Positions 7,966 through 17,505 are shown, counted from the first letter of the stretch. The stretch: 64,000 nucleotides of DNA from Haloarcula rubra (GCF_019599465.1 NZ_RKLR01000002.1:124001-188000); one strand, 5' to 3'. Numbers and translations are program-made. Notes: generated by a model from the sequence alone, not told the origin.

Positions 7966-8675
7966 GCGATGCGAGCCAGCGTCTCGACCGGGACGGTGGC
8001 GGCGGCACGGCGGTTGGCGAGCGTCTCCGCGCGTCGCGCGACCTCTCTGAGCCGTCGTTCGTCGGCCGCCCCGGACGCGGCGAGCGCCCGCACCTCGGCC
8101 AGTCCGCCGGCCTCGCGAACCGCTGCCGTCGCCGCCGGGAGCGTGTCGGCGTCGGCCAGCGACTCCGCCACCTCGACCCGGGCAGTCATCGCCTCCAGCC
8201 ACGGTTCGACCACCGCTGGCGTCCGACCGTCGGCCCGGGACCGGGGTGTCGCGGGGGCCGATTCAGACGGGTCGGCATCGGTGTCACGGGACTCCGCGTC
8301 GGTCGTCGCTGCACCGGCCGGAACGGCGTCAGCGGGCGGCGACGGGTCGCCGAGGTCGCGGACCACGTCGGTGGCGCTCTCGGAGGGCGTGCCGTCGGCG
8401 TCCGGCGCCGGCGTCACGTCGTCGAGGACCGCCGGCGGGTCGGCCGGCGACGCCGGCGTCGCGTAGCCGAGCGCGTGGTCGCCGGGGCCGACGACACCTT
8501 CGAACCCCGCCTCGGTCCAGCCAGTGACCGGGAGTCCCTCGCGGCGTGGTGGCCACACCGGGCCGTCGAGGCAGTTACGGACGGTCACCCGAGTCGGCGC
8601 GTCGAGGTCCCGCAGGCGGAGCGTGACCAGCGTCACCTCGTCGTGGTGACTGGTCGTGCAGTCGAGCGTAACCAT
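7962..8675 (-). CDS. Conserved haloarchaeal hypothetical protein in the MCM cluster
   Basis: 237 residues. The first 85 look like a compact beta domain (TLRLRDLDAPTRVTVRNCL, then GPVWPPRR and GWTEAGFEG). The middle is a long acidic, Pro/Asp/Ala-rich disordered linker, and the C-terminal 80 residues are predicted helices rich in Ala and Arg. No enzyme motif is visible. It overlaps the MinD-like gene by 4 bases, which suggests that the two act together. Confidence 0.7.
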   Translation of the reverse strand: MVTLDCTTSHHDEVTLVTLRLRDLDAPTRVTVRNCLDGPVWPPRREGLPVTGWTEAGFEGVVGPGDHALGYATPASPADPPAVLDDVTPAPDADGTPSESATDVVRDLGDPSPPADAVPAGAATTDAESRDTDADPSESAPATPRSRADGRTPAVVEPWLEAMTARVEVAESLADADTLPAATAAVREAGGLAEVRALAASGAADERRLREVARRAETLANRRAAATVPVETLARIA

Positions 8676-8708
8676 GGCCAGACGTGGTCGCCCGTTCGGG
8701 TTTAAATC

Positions 8709-9518
8709 TCAGCACCGGATAATCGGGGCATCGAGGGTGTCCGCGGCCGTCGCCGGGTCCGGAAACCGGGCAGTTTCGAGGACGACCGGGGCCTCGGTTC
8801 TGGCGACGCGGAGGACGGCCAGCGCGGCCGTCACGGGCGGTGCCTCGAACGGGTCGGTGGGCGCTGGCCCCGGGACGGCGTCGAGCGCCGCGGCGTACCG
8901 GTCACGGAGGCGGTCTACGAGACACTCGCGGGCGTCGCGTCGACGGTTCGCGAGGGCGTCGGCGAGTCGGCGCCGCTCGGCCATCCGGTCCCGGTACGCC
9001 CGTGCCAGTTCGCGACGACGCCGTCGGCTCTCCTCGGCGGCGGCGCGCTCGGTCTCCCGTTCGCTGAGCGTCCGGGTGGCCTCCCGGACCGCCTGCTCGG
9101 CGGCGTCGGTGTCGCCGTCGAGGGCCTCCCGAGCGGTCAGTCGACCGCGCTCGGTGGCGGCCGTCTCCCGCAGGTCGGCGAGCGTCGACTGCGGGACTCG
9201 GTCCCGGGCCGGCGGCAACGACGGTTCGTCGGGGTCCAGCGACGCCAGTCGCTCGCGGCGGTCGGCTATCGCGTCGTCGTGAGGCGTCTCGTAGCCGTGG
9301 GAGCGGCCAGCGGCGGCGAGGGCCGTCCGGGTCCGAAGCCCCATCTCCGGGTGGACGTGACCGCAGTAGTCGTACACAGACGACGGCGCCGTGGGCGCGA
9401 CGGCGGGGAGACAGCAGTCGCCGCGCACGGCCGCCGCGAGCGTCGCACCGTCGACCCCCAGACCCCGGAGGTCGACGGCCCGGCCCTCGTAGGTCGTCCC
9501 TCGGACGGTGAGCCTCAC
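8709..9518 (-). CDS. Conserved haloarchaeal hypothetical protein with central coiled coil
   Basis: 269 residues, assigned a GTG start at 9518 that overlaps the stop of the upstream gene (GTGA). A longer open frame runs to 9740 but overlaps that gene completely and is very Arg-rich there, a sign of shadow coding. The N-terminal 60 residues contain beta-strand-like VRLTVRGTTYEGRAVDLRG and a short Cys/His patch (DYCGHVHPEMG). The middle (about 90-210) is an Arg/Glu/Ala coiled coil. Function unknown; it is part of the leftward MCM cluster. Confidence 0.7.
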   Translation of the reverse strand: MRLTVRGTTYEGRAVDLRGLGVDGATLAAAVRGDCCLPAVAPTAPSSVYDYCGHVHPEMGLRTRTALAAAGRSHGYETPHDDAIADRRERLASLDPDEPSLPPARDRVPQSTLADLRETAATERGRLTAREALDGDTDAAEQAVREATRTLSERETERAAAEESRRRRRELARAYRDRMAERRRLADALANRRRDARECLVDRLRDRYAAALDAVPGPAPTDPFEAPPVTAALAVLRVARTEAPVVLETARFPDPATAADTLDAPIIRC

Positions 9519-9850
9519 AGGTCGGTCCCCCGCATCTCGTCGGGGGCGGGTAGGTCCCGGCCCGACGCGAACCGCGCGTACGGCGTCGAGGGCGCGTCGC
9601 GGTCCTCGTAAGCGCGTGCCGCCGCCCGTACGTCGTCGGGCGCGTCGGCGGGTTCGAACGGCACGACACGCTCTAGCTGGACGTCGATACCGTGTTTCTC
9701 GTAGAGGCGGAGGGCCTGAAACGCGGCGAACTCCGTCCACGACAGCAGCGCCGCCCGGCCGAACTGCCTGACGACGCAGTCCTCGTGCGCTCGACAGACG
9801 TTGCGCAGGTCACGGCGGGCAGGGCGGGAGTGGGCCACGACCAACAGCAC
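9515..9850 (-). CDS. Conserved haloarchaeal small protein
   Basis: 111 residues. It begins MLLVVAHSRPARRDLRNVCR, a hydrophobic strand followed by a basic helix, and contains DCVVRQFGRAALL and ALRLYEKHGIDVQLERVV. The pattern suggests a small alpha/beta fold. It has no motif I can assign. It overlaps the following gene by 4 bases and lies 37 bases after the RecA-like gene, so it is probably in the same operon. Confidence 0.7.
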   Translation of the reverse strand: MLLVVAHSRPARRDLRNVCRAHEDCVVRQFGRAALLSWTEFAAFQALRLYEKHGIDVQLERVVPFEPADAPDDVRAAARAYEDRDAPSTPYARFASGRDLPAPDEMRGTDL

Positions 9851-9887
9851 TTTCGTATTTCGGTCTCGCTTCGGCTAAAATTTTATG

Positions 9888-10496
9888 CTATCTAGATTCA
9901 GAAAACTTCCGCGTCCGAACCGTTCGGCCGCCATCTCGGCACTCCTCGACGACGGTGTCGAACAGCGGCGCCAGTTTGTCGACCGTCTGGCGGTCGTGCG
10001 CGGTCGGGTCGAGATGGACGTGTGCGTCGGCGTCGGCCGCGTCGAGTTGCCCGAGGACGGCGTGGAGGAACTCGTACACCGTCTCCTCGGCGACGTGCTC
10101 GAGCAGCGCGGTCAACGAGTCGAAACAGAGGACGACGTCGTCGGCCGACGACAGCGACTGACTCAGCGTGATGCCGAGACAGGTCAGGTCGCTGGGCGCC
10201 GAGACGGTGTCGACGTCGACACCCGGAAGCGACGGGTCGGCCGCCGTAGACGCGTCGCCGACGGCGAGGACGGTCAGCGAGGGGGTGTCGTCCGCCCCGA
10301 CGGCGTGGGGGTACACGTCGAGACACGCTGCCGGGGAACGAGTACAGGTCACCACGACGACCGTCGAGTCCGACCCCGCGGAGGCCAACAGGTCGAGACA
10401 GGTCTCGCTCCCGACGTGGCCACGCTCGCCGGGGGTCGACGGGCGACACAGCAGGGTCGTCCCGGCGTCCACGAGCGCGTCTGGTAGGTCACACAT
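9888..10496 (-). CDS. RecA/KaiC-superfamily-like protein lacking a clear Walker A
   Basis: 202 residues from ATG 10496. The strand/helix order, the pseudo-Walker B DDVVLCFDSLTALLEHV (about 120-136) and the later HVHLDPTAHDRQTVDKLAPLFD are like haloarchaeal KaiC/RecA-derived proteins that sit near signalling or cell-division genes. No GxxxxGK[ST] is present, so ATP hydrolysis is doubtful and it may be a structural or sensory derivative. In-frame sequence up to 10736 is not used because a 90-residue gene occupies that interval. Confidence 0.65.
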   Translation of the reverse strand: MCDLPDALVDAGTTLLCRPSTPGERGHVGSETCLDLLASAGSDSTVVVVTCTRSPAACLDVYPHAVGADDTPSLTVLAVGDASTAADPSLPGVDVDTVSAPSDLTCLGITLSQSLSSADDVVLCFDSLTALLEHVAEETVYEFLHAVLGQLDAADADAHVHLDPTAHDRQTVDKLAPLFDTVVEECRDGGRTVRTRKFSESR

Positions 10497-10525
10497 AGTG
10501 ATCTGTCGGGTCGTCGCCGGGCCGC

Positions 10526-10798
10526 TCAGTCGACCGCCGATACCGAGAACGTCACCGAGTCGTCGACGAGGTCCGCGACTCGCTCTCGGGCCTCGGGTGC
10601 CGAGGCGGCGAGGACGACGAGGCCGTCCGCCGGTCCGTCGCCGCTGGCCCGATAGGCCCGCATCTCGCCCTCGAAGTCGGCGGCGTAGGTTCGCAACACG
10701 CTGCGGACGTCGGTTTCGAGATCGGAGAGCGAGCACTCGCCGGCCTCGAAGGCGGCCAGCGCCTCCTCGACGTTGCGTAGGGCTGAGATGCGGTCCAT
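10526..10798 (-). CDS. Small conserved protein directly downstream of MCM
   Basis: 90 residues: an N-terminal helix pair (ALRNVEEALAAFEAGECSL) and a C-terminal alpha/beta part (GLVVLAASAPEARERVADL). Its ATG ends one base before the MCM stop codon, so the two genes are almost certainly co-transcribed and translationally coupled. No motif is recognised. Its fixed place next to mcm suggests a replication- or division-linked role, but that is inference. Confidence 0.7.
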   Translation of the reverse strand: MDRISALRNVEEALAAFEAGECSLSDLETDVRSVLRTYAADFEGEMRAYRASGDGPADGLVVLAASAPEARERVADLVDDSVTFSVSAVD

Positions 10799-12895
10799 CT
10801 ACGTCGTCCGGAGGTGGTCGGTGCGCGGTTCGTACACCTCGCCTTTCTGTTTGAGCTTCTCTATCTCGTGTTCGGCCTTCGACTCGTCGATACCGACCTC
10901 CTCGGCGCGTTCGACGACGACGTCGATGGGCGCGCCCTCGTCGTACTCGTCCTCGATGTCGGCGATGATGCCCCGGATGTTCTGGATGCGGTCGCGCTGG
11001 CTCTTCGAGGTGCCGGTCTCGACCACGTCGGCGTCGAACTCGCCCGTCTCGGGGTCGACGCCGATCTCCTTCAGACAGTAGTGAGCGATGTCGACCGCCC
11101 GGTCGGCGTCCGTCTCCTCGACGGTGTCGGAGAGGCGGATGCGGGCAGAGGCCTCGGCCAGGCGGACCAGCGCTTCGAGTTTCCGGGCGGTCACTGGCAC
11201 CGGCGCGTCGTCGTCCTGACCCTTCAGACGCAGGTCGACGTAGAAGTCCTCGATGACCGTCTTCGCCTCCTCGGTCATCGTCGGGAAACAGTTCCGTTTC
11301 GCGTAGGCGACGTACTTCCGCAGGAGGTCCGGTTCGATGGTCGGCGCCACCTCGTCGGTGACGGTGTCGACCTCCTCCTCGGAGAAGTTCGAGGTCGGGT
11401 TCTGCGTGCGGTGGGTGTGGAGTTCGCCCGCGTAGTTCGTCTGGATGATGTGTTCCGCGAGGTTACGGTCGGCCTCTTCGTCCGGCTTGTCGGTGACGGT
11501 GAAGATGAGGTCGAACCGGGAGATGAGCGCGGGTTCTAAGTCTATCTGCTCGCCGATGGGTTCGTACTGGTCGAACCGGCCGTACTTCGGGTTCGCCGCG
11601 CCCAGCAGCGAACAGCGCGACTTGAGCGTGGCGTTGATGCCCGCCTTCGAGACGCTGATGCGCTGCTGTTCTAAGGCCTCGTGCATCGCCGAGCGGTCCT
11701 CGGGGCTCATCTTGTCCAACTCGTCGACGGCGGCGATACCCTGGTCCGCGAGGACGAGTGCCCCCGCTTCGAGCGTCCACTGCTGACCGTCGCCGAAGTC
11801 GTCCCGGACGGCTGCTGCGGTCAGCCCTGCTGAACTGGACCCCTTCCCGGAGGTGTAGACGGACCGAGGTGCAATCTCTCGAATATATGATAACATCTGG
11901 GATTTGCCGGTTCCAGGGTCTCCTATCAACAGCATGTGGAGGTCTCCACGTATACGCGAACCGTCAGGAAGGTCCTTCGTCACCCCCGAGAACAGCTGGA
12001 GCATCATCGCGAGTTTCTCCTTCTCGTAGCCGTAGATGGAGGGCGCGATGGCTCCGACCATCTGGTCGTAGATGTCGGGTTCGTTGGAGAGTTCGACGAT
12101 CTCCTTCTTGTCGGCGTCGGTTATCTCCATGTCCTCGAACTGCTCGTCCTCGATGACGATGCTGACGCCGTCCATGTAGATGTCGAACATCGGGGACTTG
12201 TCCTGGTCCGACCCTTGCTGGTCGAGTTTGAGGATACCGGTCGCGCGGACGTGGTCGCCGGCGGTGACCTTCCCCGTGATGTCGTCCTCGATGTTGATGT
12301 CGATAGACTGGGGCGTCTCCCCCCCGCGAAGGCCCTCCGGGGACTCCTGGACCCGAATCTTCTGGGCGTCGATGAACTCGGACTGGTCGGTGTTCAGGCG
12401 GAACGGGCCCTGTCGCTCACAGCCCTGACACTCGTGGGGTTCCTGGAAGTCGCCGGCGGCCTGTGGGATACGGGTGAGGGTGCCACAGCGCTGGCACTCG
12501 AAGGCGGCAGTGAGGACCTTCGGACGGACGTCCGTCGCCTTCCGGACGATGCCCTGCACGGAGATGAGGTTGCCGTGGTGTTCGTGGCGGATGTCCCGGA
12601 TGTCCTCGGACTCGGGGAGGTTCCGAACGCGGACGTGGGCCTGTCCGAGCGAGACGTCCACCGGGAGGTCGTAGAGGCGAAGGGCCTCCTCGGCGTACTC
12701 CTGCAGTTGCTCGGGTTTCGTCCGGTAGTCGTCGGCGAGGTCGGGGTCGAACCGGTAGAGGTCCTGCCAGTCGACGTACAGCGACTTCTGGTCGTTCGGG
12801 TATTTCTGGGCGAGCTCACCGATTTCGTTTCGGTAGTAGTTGCGGTAGAACTCCTCGAAGCGGTCGATGAGTTCGGTGTTCTCGGCGGTCGCCAT
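10799..12895 (-). CDS. mcm: MCM replicative DNA helicase
   Basis: 698 residues, the normal archaeal length. N-terminal domain A is followed by an OB fold with a zinc knuckle (Cys134, Cys137, Cys156, Cys159). The AAA+ domain has Walker A GDPGTGKS (325-332), Walker B with Asp391-Glu392 (AAVDELDKM), sensor-1 Asn in AANPKYG and the arginine finger Arg460 (LISRFD). A C-terminal winged helix follows (about 620-698). The hexamer unwinds DNA at the replication fork with GINS and Cdc45/GAN. No intein is present. It heads a leftward cluster of small haloarchaeal genes ending with the MinD-like ATPase. Confidence 0.97.
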   Translation of the reverse strand: MATAENTELIDRFEEFYRNYYRNEIGELAQKYPNDQKSLYVDWQDLYRFDPDLADDYRTKPEQLQEYAEEALRLYDLPVDVSLGQAHVRVRNLPESEDIRDIRHEHHGNLISVQGIVRKATDVRPKVLTAAFECQRCGTLTRIPQAAGDFQEPHECQGCERQGPFRLNTDQSEFIDAQKIRVQESPEGLRGGETPQSIDINIEDDITGKVTAGDHVRATGILKLDQQGSDQDKSPMFDIYMDGVSIVIEDEQFEDMEITDADKKEIVELSNEPDIYDQMVGAIAPSIYGYEKEKLAMMLQLFSGVTKDLPDGSRIRGDLHMLLIGDPGTGKSQMLSYIREIAPRSVYTSGKGSSSAGLTAAAVRDDFGDGQQWTLEAGALVLADQGIAAVDELDKMSPEDRSAMHEALEQQRISVSKAGINATLKSRCSLLGAANPKYGRFDQYEPIGEQIDLEPALISRFDLIFTVTDKPDEEADRNLAEHIIQTNYAGELHTHRTQNPTSNFSEEEVDTVTDEVAPTIEPDLLRKYVAYAKRNCFPTMTEEAKTVIEDFYVDLRLKGQDDDAPVPVTARKLEALVRLAEASARIRLSDTVEETDADRAVDIAHYCLKEIGVDPETGEFDADVVETGTSKSQRDRIQNIRGIIADIEDEYDEGAPIDVVVERAEEVGIDESKAEHEIEKLKQKGEVYEPRTDHLRTT

Positions 12896-13020
12896 CTGAG
12901 TGCACAGACGTTACGCCCACTGGCCTAAGAAGGTTCGCAAAGGTTAGTGAAAGTGGTCGGGCCGGTCCTCGGACCCGGAGACAGCGGTCGGTGCGACGCC
13001 GAATCGAAGGGGTGGGGCGG

Positions 13021-14196
13021 TCACTCGCCGAGGCTCCGAAGACTCTCGTAACACGCGCCGATGGGGTGGTAGCCGGGTTCGACCACGGGGTCGTCGCCGG
13101 TCGGGTATGGGTCGTTCTCGGGGCTGACCCGTTCGTACCACCCGCCGGTGGGCGCGACCACGGTGTCGAGCGCGTAGTCCCAGAACCGGTCGTACCACTC
13201 GCGGTACCAGTCGTCGTCGGTCCGTTCGGCGAGTGCCGCCGCGGCGCCGATGCCTTCCGCGACCTCCCAACTGTACTTGTCGTCGACGACCGGGTCGCCG
13301 TCCTCGTCCAGCGTGTAGTAGAAACCACCGCTGTCGTCGTCCCACCCGTCCAGTGCCGTCTCGAACAGTTCGGGCGCGCGCTGACCGGGCCACCGGGCGT
13401 CCAGATGCCGGTCGAGCACGGCGAGGAGTTTCGCCCACTCGATGTGGTGGCCGGGCTGGTACCCCCACGGCCGGAACTGGTGGGCTGGGTCGTCGCGGTT
13501 GTAGTCGAAGTCGGGCGTCCAGTCGGTCTCGAAGTGTTCCCAGAGGCGACCGTCGCCGGTCGAGAGGTCGACACAGAGCCGTTTCGCGACGGTGGCGGCA
13601 CGGTCGAGGTAGCGCTGGTGGCCGGTGACCTCGTAGGCGACCAGCGCCGCCTCGCAGGCGTGCATGTTGGCGTTCTGCCCGCGGTAGGGGTCGGCCTCGC
13701 GCCAGTCGGCGTCCCACCCGCTCCGGTAGAGGCCGTGCTCGGGTTCGAAGAACCGCTCGTCCAGCAGGTCCCACGTCTGGTCTAAGTACTTCCCGGCGTT
13801 CTGGACACCCGCGTCGGCCGCGCGAGCGTACGCGAGGACGACGAAGGCGTGGCCGTAGCAGACCCGCCGCGAATCCGTCGGCGTCGTGCCGTCGAGCAGC
13901 CAGTGGTAGCCGCCACGTTCGGCGTCCCGGAAGCGCTTGTGCAGGAACTCGACGCCGCGTTCGGCCGCCTCGCGCCACTTGACCTCGCCGAGCACCTCGC
14001 TGGCCAGCGCGAAGTTCCGGGTGAACCGCGCCGCCGCGACGAGGTGCTTCGCGTCGGGGTCGTACACCTCGCCGGTGTCGGCGTCGAGTTGCGCGACGAA
14101 CCCGCCGTGGGTCTCGTCGACACAGGTCGGGTAGTAGTGGTCGAGCACGCCCCGGAGGTGCCCCCGGAGCCAGTGGGAGTCTGCGTAATCGGGCAT
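13021..14196 (-). CDS. AGE-family sugar epimerase/isomerase
   Basis: 391 residues. The pattern of helical hairpins and conserved aromatic/His positions fits the N-acylglucosamine 2-epimerase (alpha6/alpha6 barrel) family. Examples are RFTRNFALASEVLG, CYGHAFVVLAYARAA, GQNANMHACEAALVAYE, PGHHIEWAKLLA and a late GACYESLRSLGE. Members interconvert N-acylglucosamine and N-acylmannosamine, or mannose and fructose, or cellobiose forms. The exact substrate cannot be read from the sequence. It is flanked by mcm and the FAD/Fe-S oxidoreductase, both on the same strand, without overlap. Confidence 0.88.
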   Translation of the reverse strand: MPDYADSHWLRGHLRGVLDHYYPTCVDETHGGFVAQLDADTGEVYDPDAKHLVAAARFTRNFALASEVLGEVKWREAAERGVEFLHKRFRDAERGGYHWLLDGTTPTDSRRVCYGHAFVVLAYARAADAGVQNAGKYLDQTWDLLDERFFEPEHGLYRSGWDADWREADPYRGQNANMHACEAALVAYEVTGHQRYLDRAATVAKRLCVDLSTGDGRLWEHFETDWTPDFDYNRDDPAHQFRPWGYQPGHHIEWAKLLAVLDRHLDARWPGQRAPELFETALDGWDDDSGGFYYTLDEDGDPVVDDKYSWEVAEGIGAAAALAERTDDDWYREWYDRFWDYALDTVVAPTGGWYERVSPENDPYPTGDDPVVEPGYHPIGACYESLRSLGE

Positions 14197-14286
14197 GTCG
14201 GCGAAACGACTGGGGCCAGCAAGAAGGTTCGGTCGGCGGCCTCCGCGTCGTGCTCGACGACCGCCTTGCGGAGCGTGCCGACGCCC

Positions 14287-17200
14287 TCAGAGGCGCTCGG
14301 CGACGACCTCGATGGGGTGGGGCGGGACGTCGTCGGCGTCGGGGCGGTCGCCCAGTTGCGACCGACAGGAGCCACCGGGGGCGACGACGCGGTCGGCGTC
14401 GCTGTCGGCGACCTTCTCGAACAGGAGACCGCCGATGGTCTGCGAGAGGTCGTAGTGCTCGTCGTGGTAGCCGAAACTCCCGGCCATCCCACAGCAGGTC
14501 GTGTCCAGCGGGTCGACCGCGTACCCGACCCGGCGCATGACCCCGACGGCGTGGTGGTCGGCGTTGACCCCCTTCTGGTTGCAGTGACCGTGGTAGCTCA
14601 CTGCCCCGGCCGCGCCGTGCGAGCGGTCCGCGACCGGGAGGTCCTCGTCCAGTCGGTAGGTGTCGAGGTACTCCATGACCCCGTAGGCGCCGTCGGCCAG
14701 CCGTTCGACCGCGGGCCCGTCGAGCAGGTCGCGGTACTCGTCCTGGACCATCACCGCGTCGGAGGGCTCGACGAACACCACGTCCCAGCCGTCGGCGATC
14801 CGGTCGGCGAGCGCGTCCGTGTTCGCCCGCGCTCGTTCCCGCGCCCGGTCGAGGAGCCCGGTCGAGAACGCCGCGCGCCCGGACGGGGCGGTGTCGTCGG
14901 GGACGGCGACGTGACAGCCCGCGGCCTCGAGCGTCTCGACAGCCGCCTTCCCCGCCGCCGGGTAGGAGTAGTTCGTGTACGTGTCGGGGAACAGCAGGAC
15001 CCGGCGGGCGGCGTCGGCCCGCGAGACGGTCGACCCGCCCCGCGCACGCATCCAGTCCTGCAGCGTCTCCCGGCGGAACGGCGGCAGGTCGCGCTCGGGC
15101 GCGATGCCGAGCAGTGTCTGCATGAGACGCCGCGCCCCGGGGAGTTCGGTCGCCCAGTTCGACAGCGGGGCCAGCGCCGACCCGAGTCGCGACACCGTGT
15201 CGATGTTGGCGAAGAGGCGCTCCCGGAGGCCGACTCCCGCCTCCTGATGGTGCTGGTGGGTCAGTTCGGCCTTGAGCTTCGCCATGTCGACGCCGGTCGG
15301 GCAGTCGCTCTTGCAGCCCTTACAGCCGATACAGAGGTCCAGCACCTCGGCCTGGAAGCGCTCGGAGTGGCGTTCCTCTTCGGGGAGGTCGCCGCTGATG
15401 GCCGCCCGGAGCAGGTTCGCCCGCCCGCGGGTCGTCTGGACCTCCTCCCGGGAGGCCCGGTAGGTCGGACACATCACGTCCTGGTCGGTCTGGCGGCAGG
15501 TGCCACAGCCGTTGCACAGCTCCACGAGGTGCGAGAAGCCGCCCTCGCTCTCGAAGTCGAGGGTGGTCTGTGGCTCCAGCGACTGGTAGTCGGGGCCGTA
15601 CCGGAGGTGGTCGCGCATGTCCGCGCCGACGCCGCGGTCGGTGTCCGGGCCCGGGTCCTCGGGTCCGTCCCGGTAGACGACGTTCCCCGGGTGGAGCCAC
15701 CACTCCGGGTCGAAGGCCGTCTTGACCCGCTTGAACGCGTGCCAGAGGTCCTCGCCGTACATCTTGGGGTTGAACTCGGTGCGGGCCATCCCGTCGCCGT
15801 GCTCGCCAGAGAACGAGCCGTGGTGGTCGAGGACGAGGTCGGTCACGTCCTCGCTGATGGAGTGCATGGCCGCGACGCCCGATTCCGTCTTCAGGTTCAG
15901 TATCGGCCGGATGTGGAGCGTCCCCGACCCCGCGTGGGCGAAGTACGACGCGGAGGTGTCGTGGTCGTCGAGGACGGCCTCGAACTTCCCGACGTACTCG
16001 GCGAGTTCGTCGGGCGGGACCGTCGCGTCCTCGATGAACGGGTACGGTTTGGGGTCGCCGTCCATGGACATCAACAGCGGGATGGCCGCCTTCCGGAGCT
16101 TCCAGAGGGCCGCCTGGTCCGCGTCGGTGTAGGCCTCGACGACCGCGAAGGCCTCGCCCGCCTCGACGAACCGGTCGGTCGTGCGCTCGATGGCCGCCGC
16201 GAAGTCGTCGTGGAGCTCCGAGTCGTACTCCAGCATGAGCGCGGCGGCGGCCCGGTCGGGGATGGGCTCGACGTACTCGGCGTAGCCGTCCGAGTCCGCC
16301 GCCAGCCGGAACAGGTCGTCGTCCATCAGCTCGACGGCGCTGACGTCGTACTCTAACGCGACCGGCACCGCCGCCATCGCCGCCTCGAGGTCGTCGAAGC
16401 AGTACAGCGCCAGCGCCGTCTCCTCGGGCACCGTCACGAGCGAGAGTTCCGCCTCGACGACGACCCCGAGCGTCCCCTCGGCGCCGACGAACAGTTTCGC
16501 GAGGTTCATCACCCGGTCGCCGTCGTCGTTCTCGTAGACGACCCGGTCGAGGTTGTACCCCGAGACACGACGCTTGAGGTCGGGATAGCGGGCCGCTATC
16601 TCGTCGGCGTGTTCGGTCACCACCTCCCGGACGGTCCGGTATATCTCGGCCTCGCGGTCGTCCTTCGAGACGATGTCGTCCCACTCCGGGGAGTCGACGA
16701 CCACCTCGCGGGCCTCGACGACCGACCCGTCGGCGAGGACGGCCGTCACCGACTCGGTGTAGGCGTCGGTGATGCCGTACCTGACCGAGTGGGCGCCGGT
16801 GGAGTTGTTCCCGATGCCACCGCCTATCGTCGCGCGGTTCGAGGAGGCCGGGTCCGGCGCGAACTTCAGCCCGTACTCGCTCAGGGCGTCGTCGAGGTCG
16901 TCCTGCACGACGCCGGGCTGGACGCGGACCCGCTTGTCCTCGGGGCGCACCTCGAGGACGTCGGTCATGTGCCGAGAGACGTCGACGACGACACACCCCG
17001 GCCCGACGGCCTGACCCGCGAGCGACGACCCGGTCCCGCGCGGGAGGACGGGGACGCCGTGGCTCGTCGCGACCTCGACGGCCGCCCGGACGTCGGCGAC
17101 GTCGGTCGGGTACACGACGCCGGCCGGCTCGGCGCGGTAGATGCTCCCGTCCGTCGCGTAGAGGACCCGGGCGTACTCGTCGAACTCTACCTCACCCGTC

Positions 17201-17307
17201 ACGCGCGAGCGCAGGTCCGCTGCCAGGTCGCGGTACGTGTCGTCGTCGGGTCGGTCGAGGTCGAGTTCGCGGACCGACCAGGTCCCGTCGGCGTCCTCGG
17301 TTGCCAT
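14287..17307 (-). CDS. Fused FAD-binding and Fe-S oxidoreductase (GlcD-GlpC type, D-lactate/2-hydroxyacid dehydrogenase)
   Basis: 1006 residues joining two modules. The N-terminal half (about 1-560) is a VAO-type FAD domain with VLPRGTGSSLAGQAVG, GGIGNNSTGAHSVRYG and a FAD-oxidase C-terminal region ending in HPGNVVYRDG. The second half has two 4Fe-4S clusters (CNGCGTC with a later Cys-Pro, and CIGCKGCKSDCPTG) and CCG-type repeats around HGHCNQKG and DTTCCGMAGSFGY. Such fusions oxidise D-lactate, glycolate or similar 2-hydroxyacids at the membrane and pass electrons to quinone. The substrate is not certain. A short AT-rich region upstream of 17307 could hold the promoter. Confidence 0.9.
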   Translation of the reverse strand: MATEDADGTWSVRELDLDRPDDDTYRDLAADLRSRVTGEVEFDEYARVLYATDGSIYRAEPAGVVYPTDVADVRAAVEVATSHGVPVLPRGTGSSLAGQAVGPGCVVVDVSRHMTDVLEVRPEDKRVRVQPGVVQDDLDDALSEYGLKFAPDPASSNRATIGGGIGNNSTGAHSVRYGITDAYTESVTAVLADGSVVEAREVVVDSPEWDDIVSKDDREAEIYRTVREVVTEHADEIAARYPDLKRRVSGYNLDRVVYENDDGDRVMNLAKLFVGAEGTLGVVVEAELSLVTVPEETALALYCFDDLEAAMAAVPVALEYDVSAVELMDDDLFRLAADSDGYAEYVEPIPDRAAAALMLEYDSELHDDFAAAIERTTDRFVEAGEAFAVVEAYTDADQAALWKLRKAAIPLLMSMDGDPKPYPFIEDATVPPDELAEYVGKFEAVLDDHDTSASYFAHAGSGTLHIRPILNLKTESGVAAMHSISEDVTDLVLDHHGSFSGEHGDGMARTEFNPKMYGEDLWHAFKRVKTAFDPEWWLHPGNVVYRDGPEDPGPDTDRGVGADMRDHLRYGPDYQSLEPQTTLDFESEGGFSHLVELCNGCGTCRQTDQDVMCPTYRASREEVQTTRGRANLLRAAISGDLPEEERHSERFQAEVLDLCIGCKGCKSDCPTGVDMAKLKAELTHQHHQEAGVGLRERLFANIDTVSRLGSALAPLSNWATELPGARRLMQTLLGIAPERDLPPFRRETLQDWMRARGGSTVSRADAARRVLLFPDTYTNYSYPAAGKAAVETLEAAGCHVAVPDDTAPSGRAAFSTGLLDRARERARANTDALADRIADGWDVVFVEPSDAVMVQDEYRDLLDGPAVERLADGAYGVMEYLDTYRLDEDLPVADRSHGAAGAVSYHGHCNQKGVNADHHAVGVMRRVGYAVDPLDTTCCGMAGSFGYHDEHYDLSQTIGGLLFEKVADSDADRVVAPGGSCRSQLGDRPDADDVPPHPIEVVAERL

Positions 17308-17442
17308 ACCCGATTATGTAATCATCGATAAGTAAGTTCTGTGCCCCACGTTTACGCGGCCCACGCCGTCGGCGCCGATACGACGTCGCCTCTGTCGCCG
17401 GGAGCTGTGGCTGCGATGCTCGCAGTGTCGGTCGCGAAGAAG

Positions 17443-17456
17443 TGGGATCGCCCAGA
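17443..17456. repeat. attL: partial copy of the tRNA-Pro 3' end
   Basis: TGGGATCGCCCAGA is identical to 34525-34538. It lies 53 bases beyond the 3' end of the integrase gene, exactly where the left attachment site of a tRNA-integrated element should be. Confidence 0.85.
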
Positions 17457-17494
17457 GTCTTTGCGAGTCTATCGTCGTACTGCTGTCTTGCGGT

Positions 17495-17505
17495 TGTTTT
17501 TGTTG
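17495..17505 (+). repeat. Candidate integrase arm site, left
   Basis: TGTTTTTGTTG just inside attL is repeated exactly at 34497-34507 just inside attR, in the same orientation. Short direct repeats inside both ends are typical of arm-type integrase or accessory-factor sites. Confidence 0.4.

Noticed and set aside
13849-16356. 835-codon open frame on the plus strand
   Set aside because: Antisense to the epimerase and FAD/Fe-S genes. Val/Arg/Gly-rich with no motif, a typical GC-rich shadow frame.
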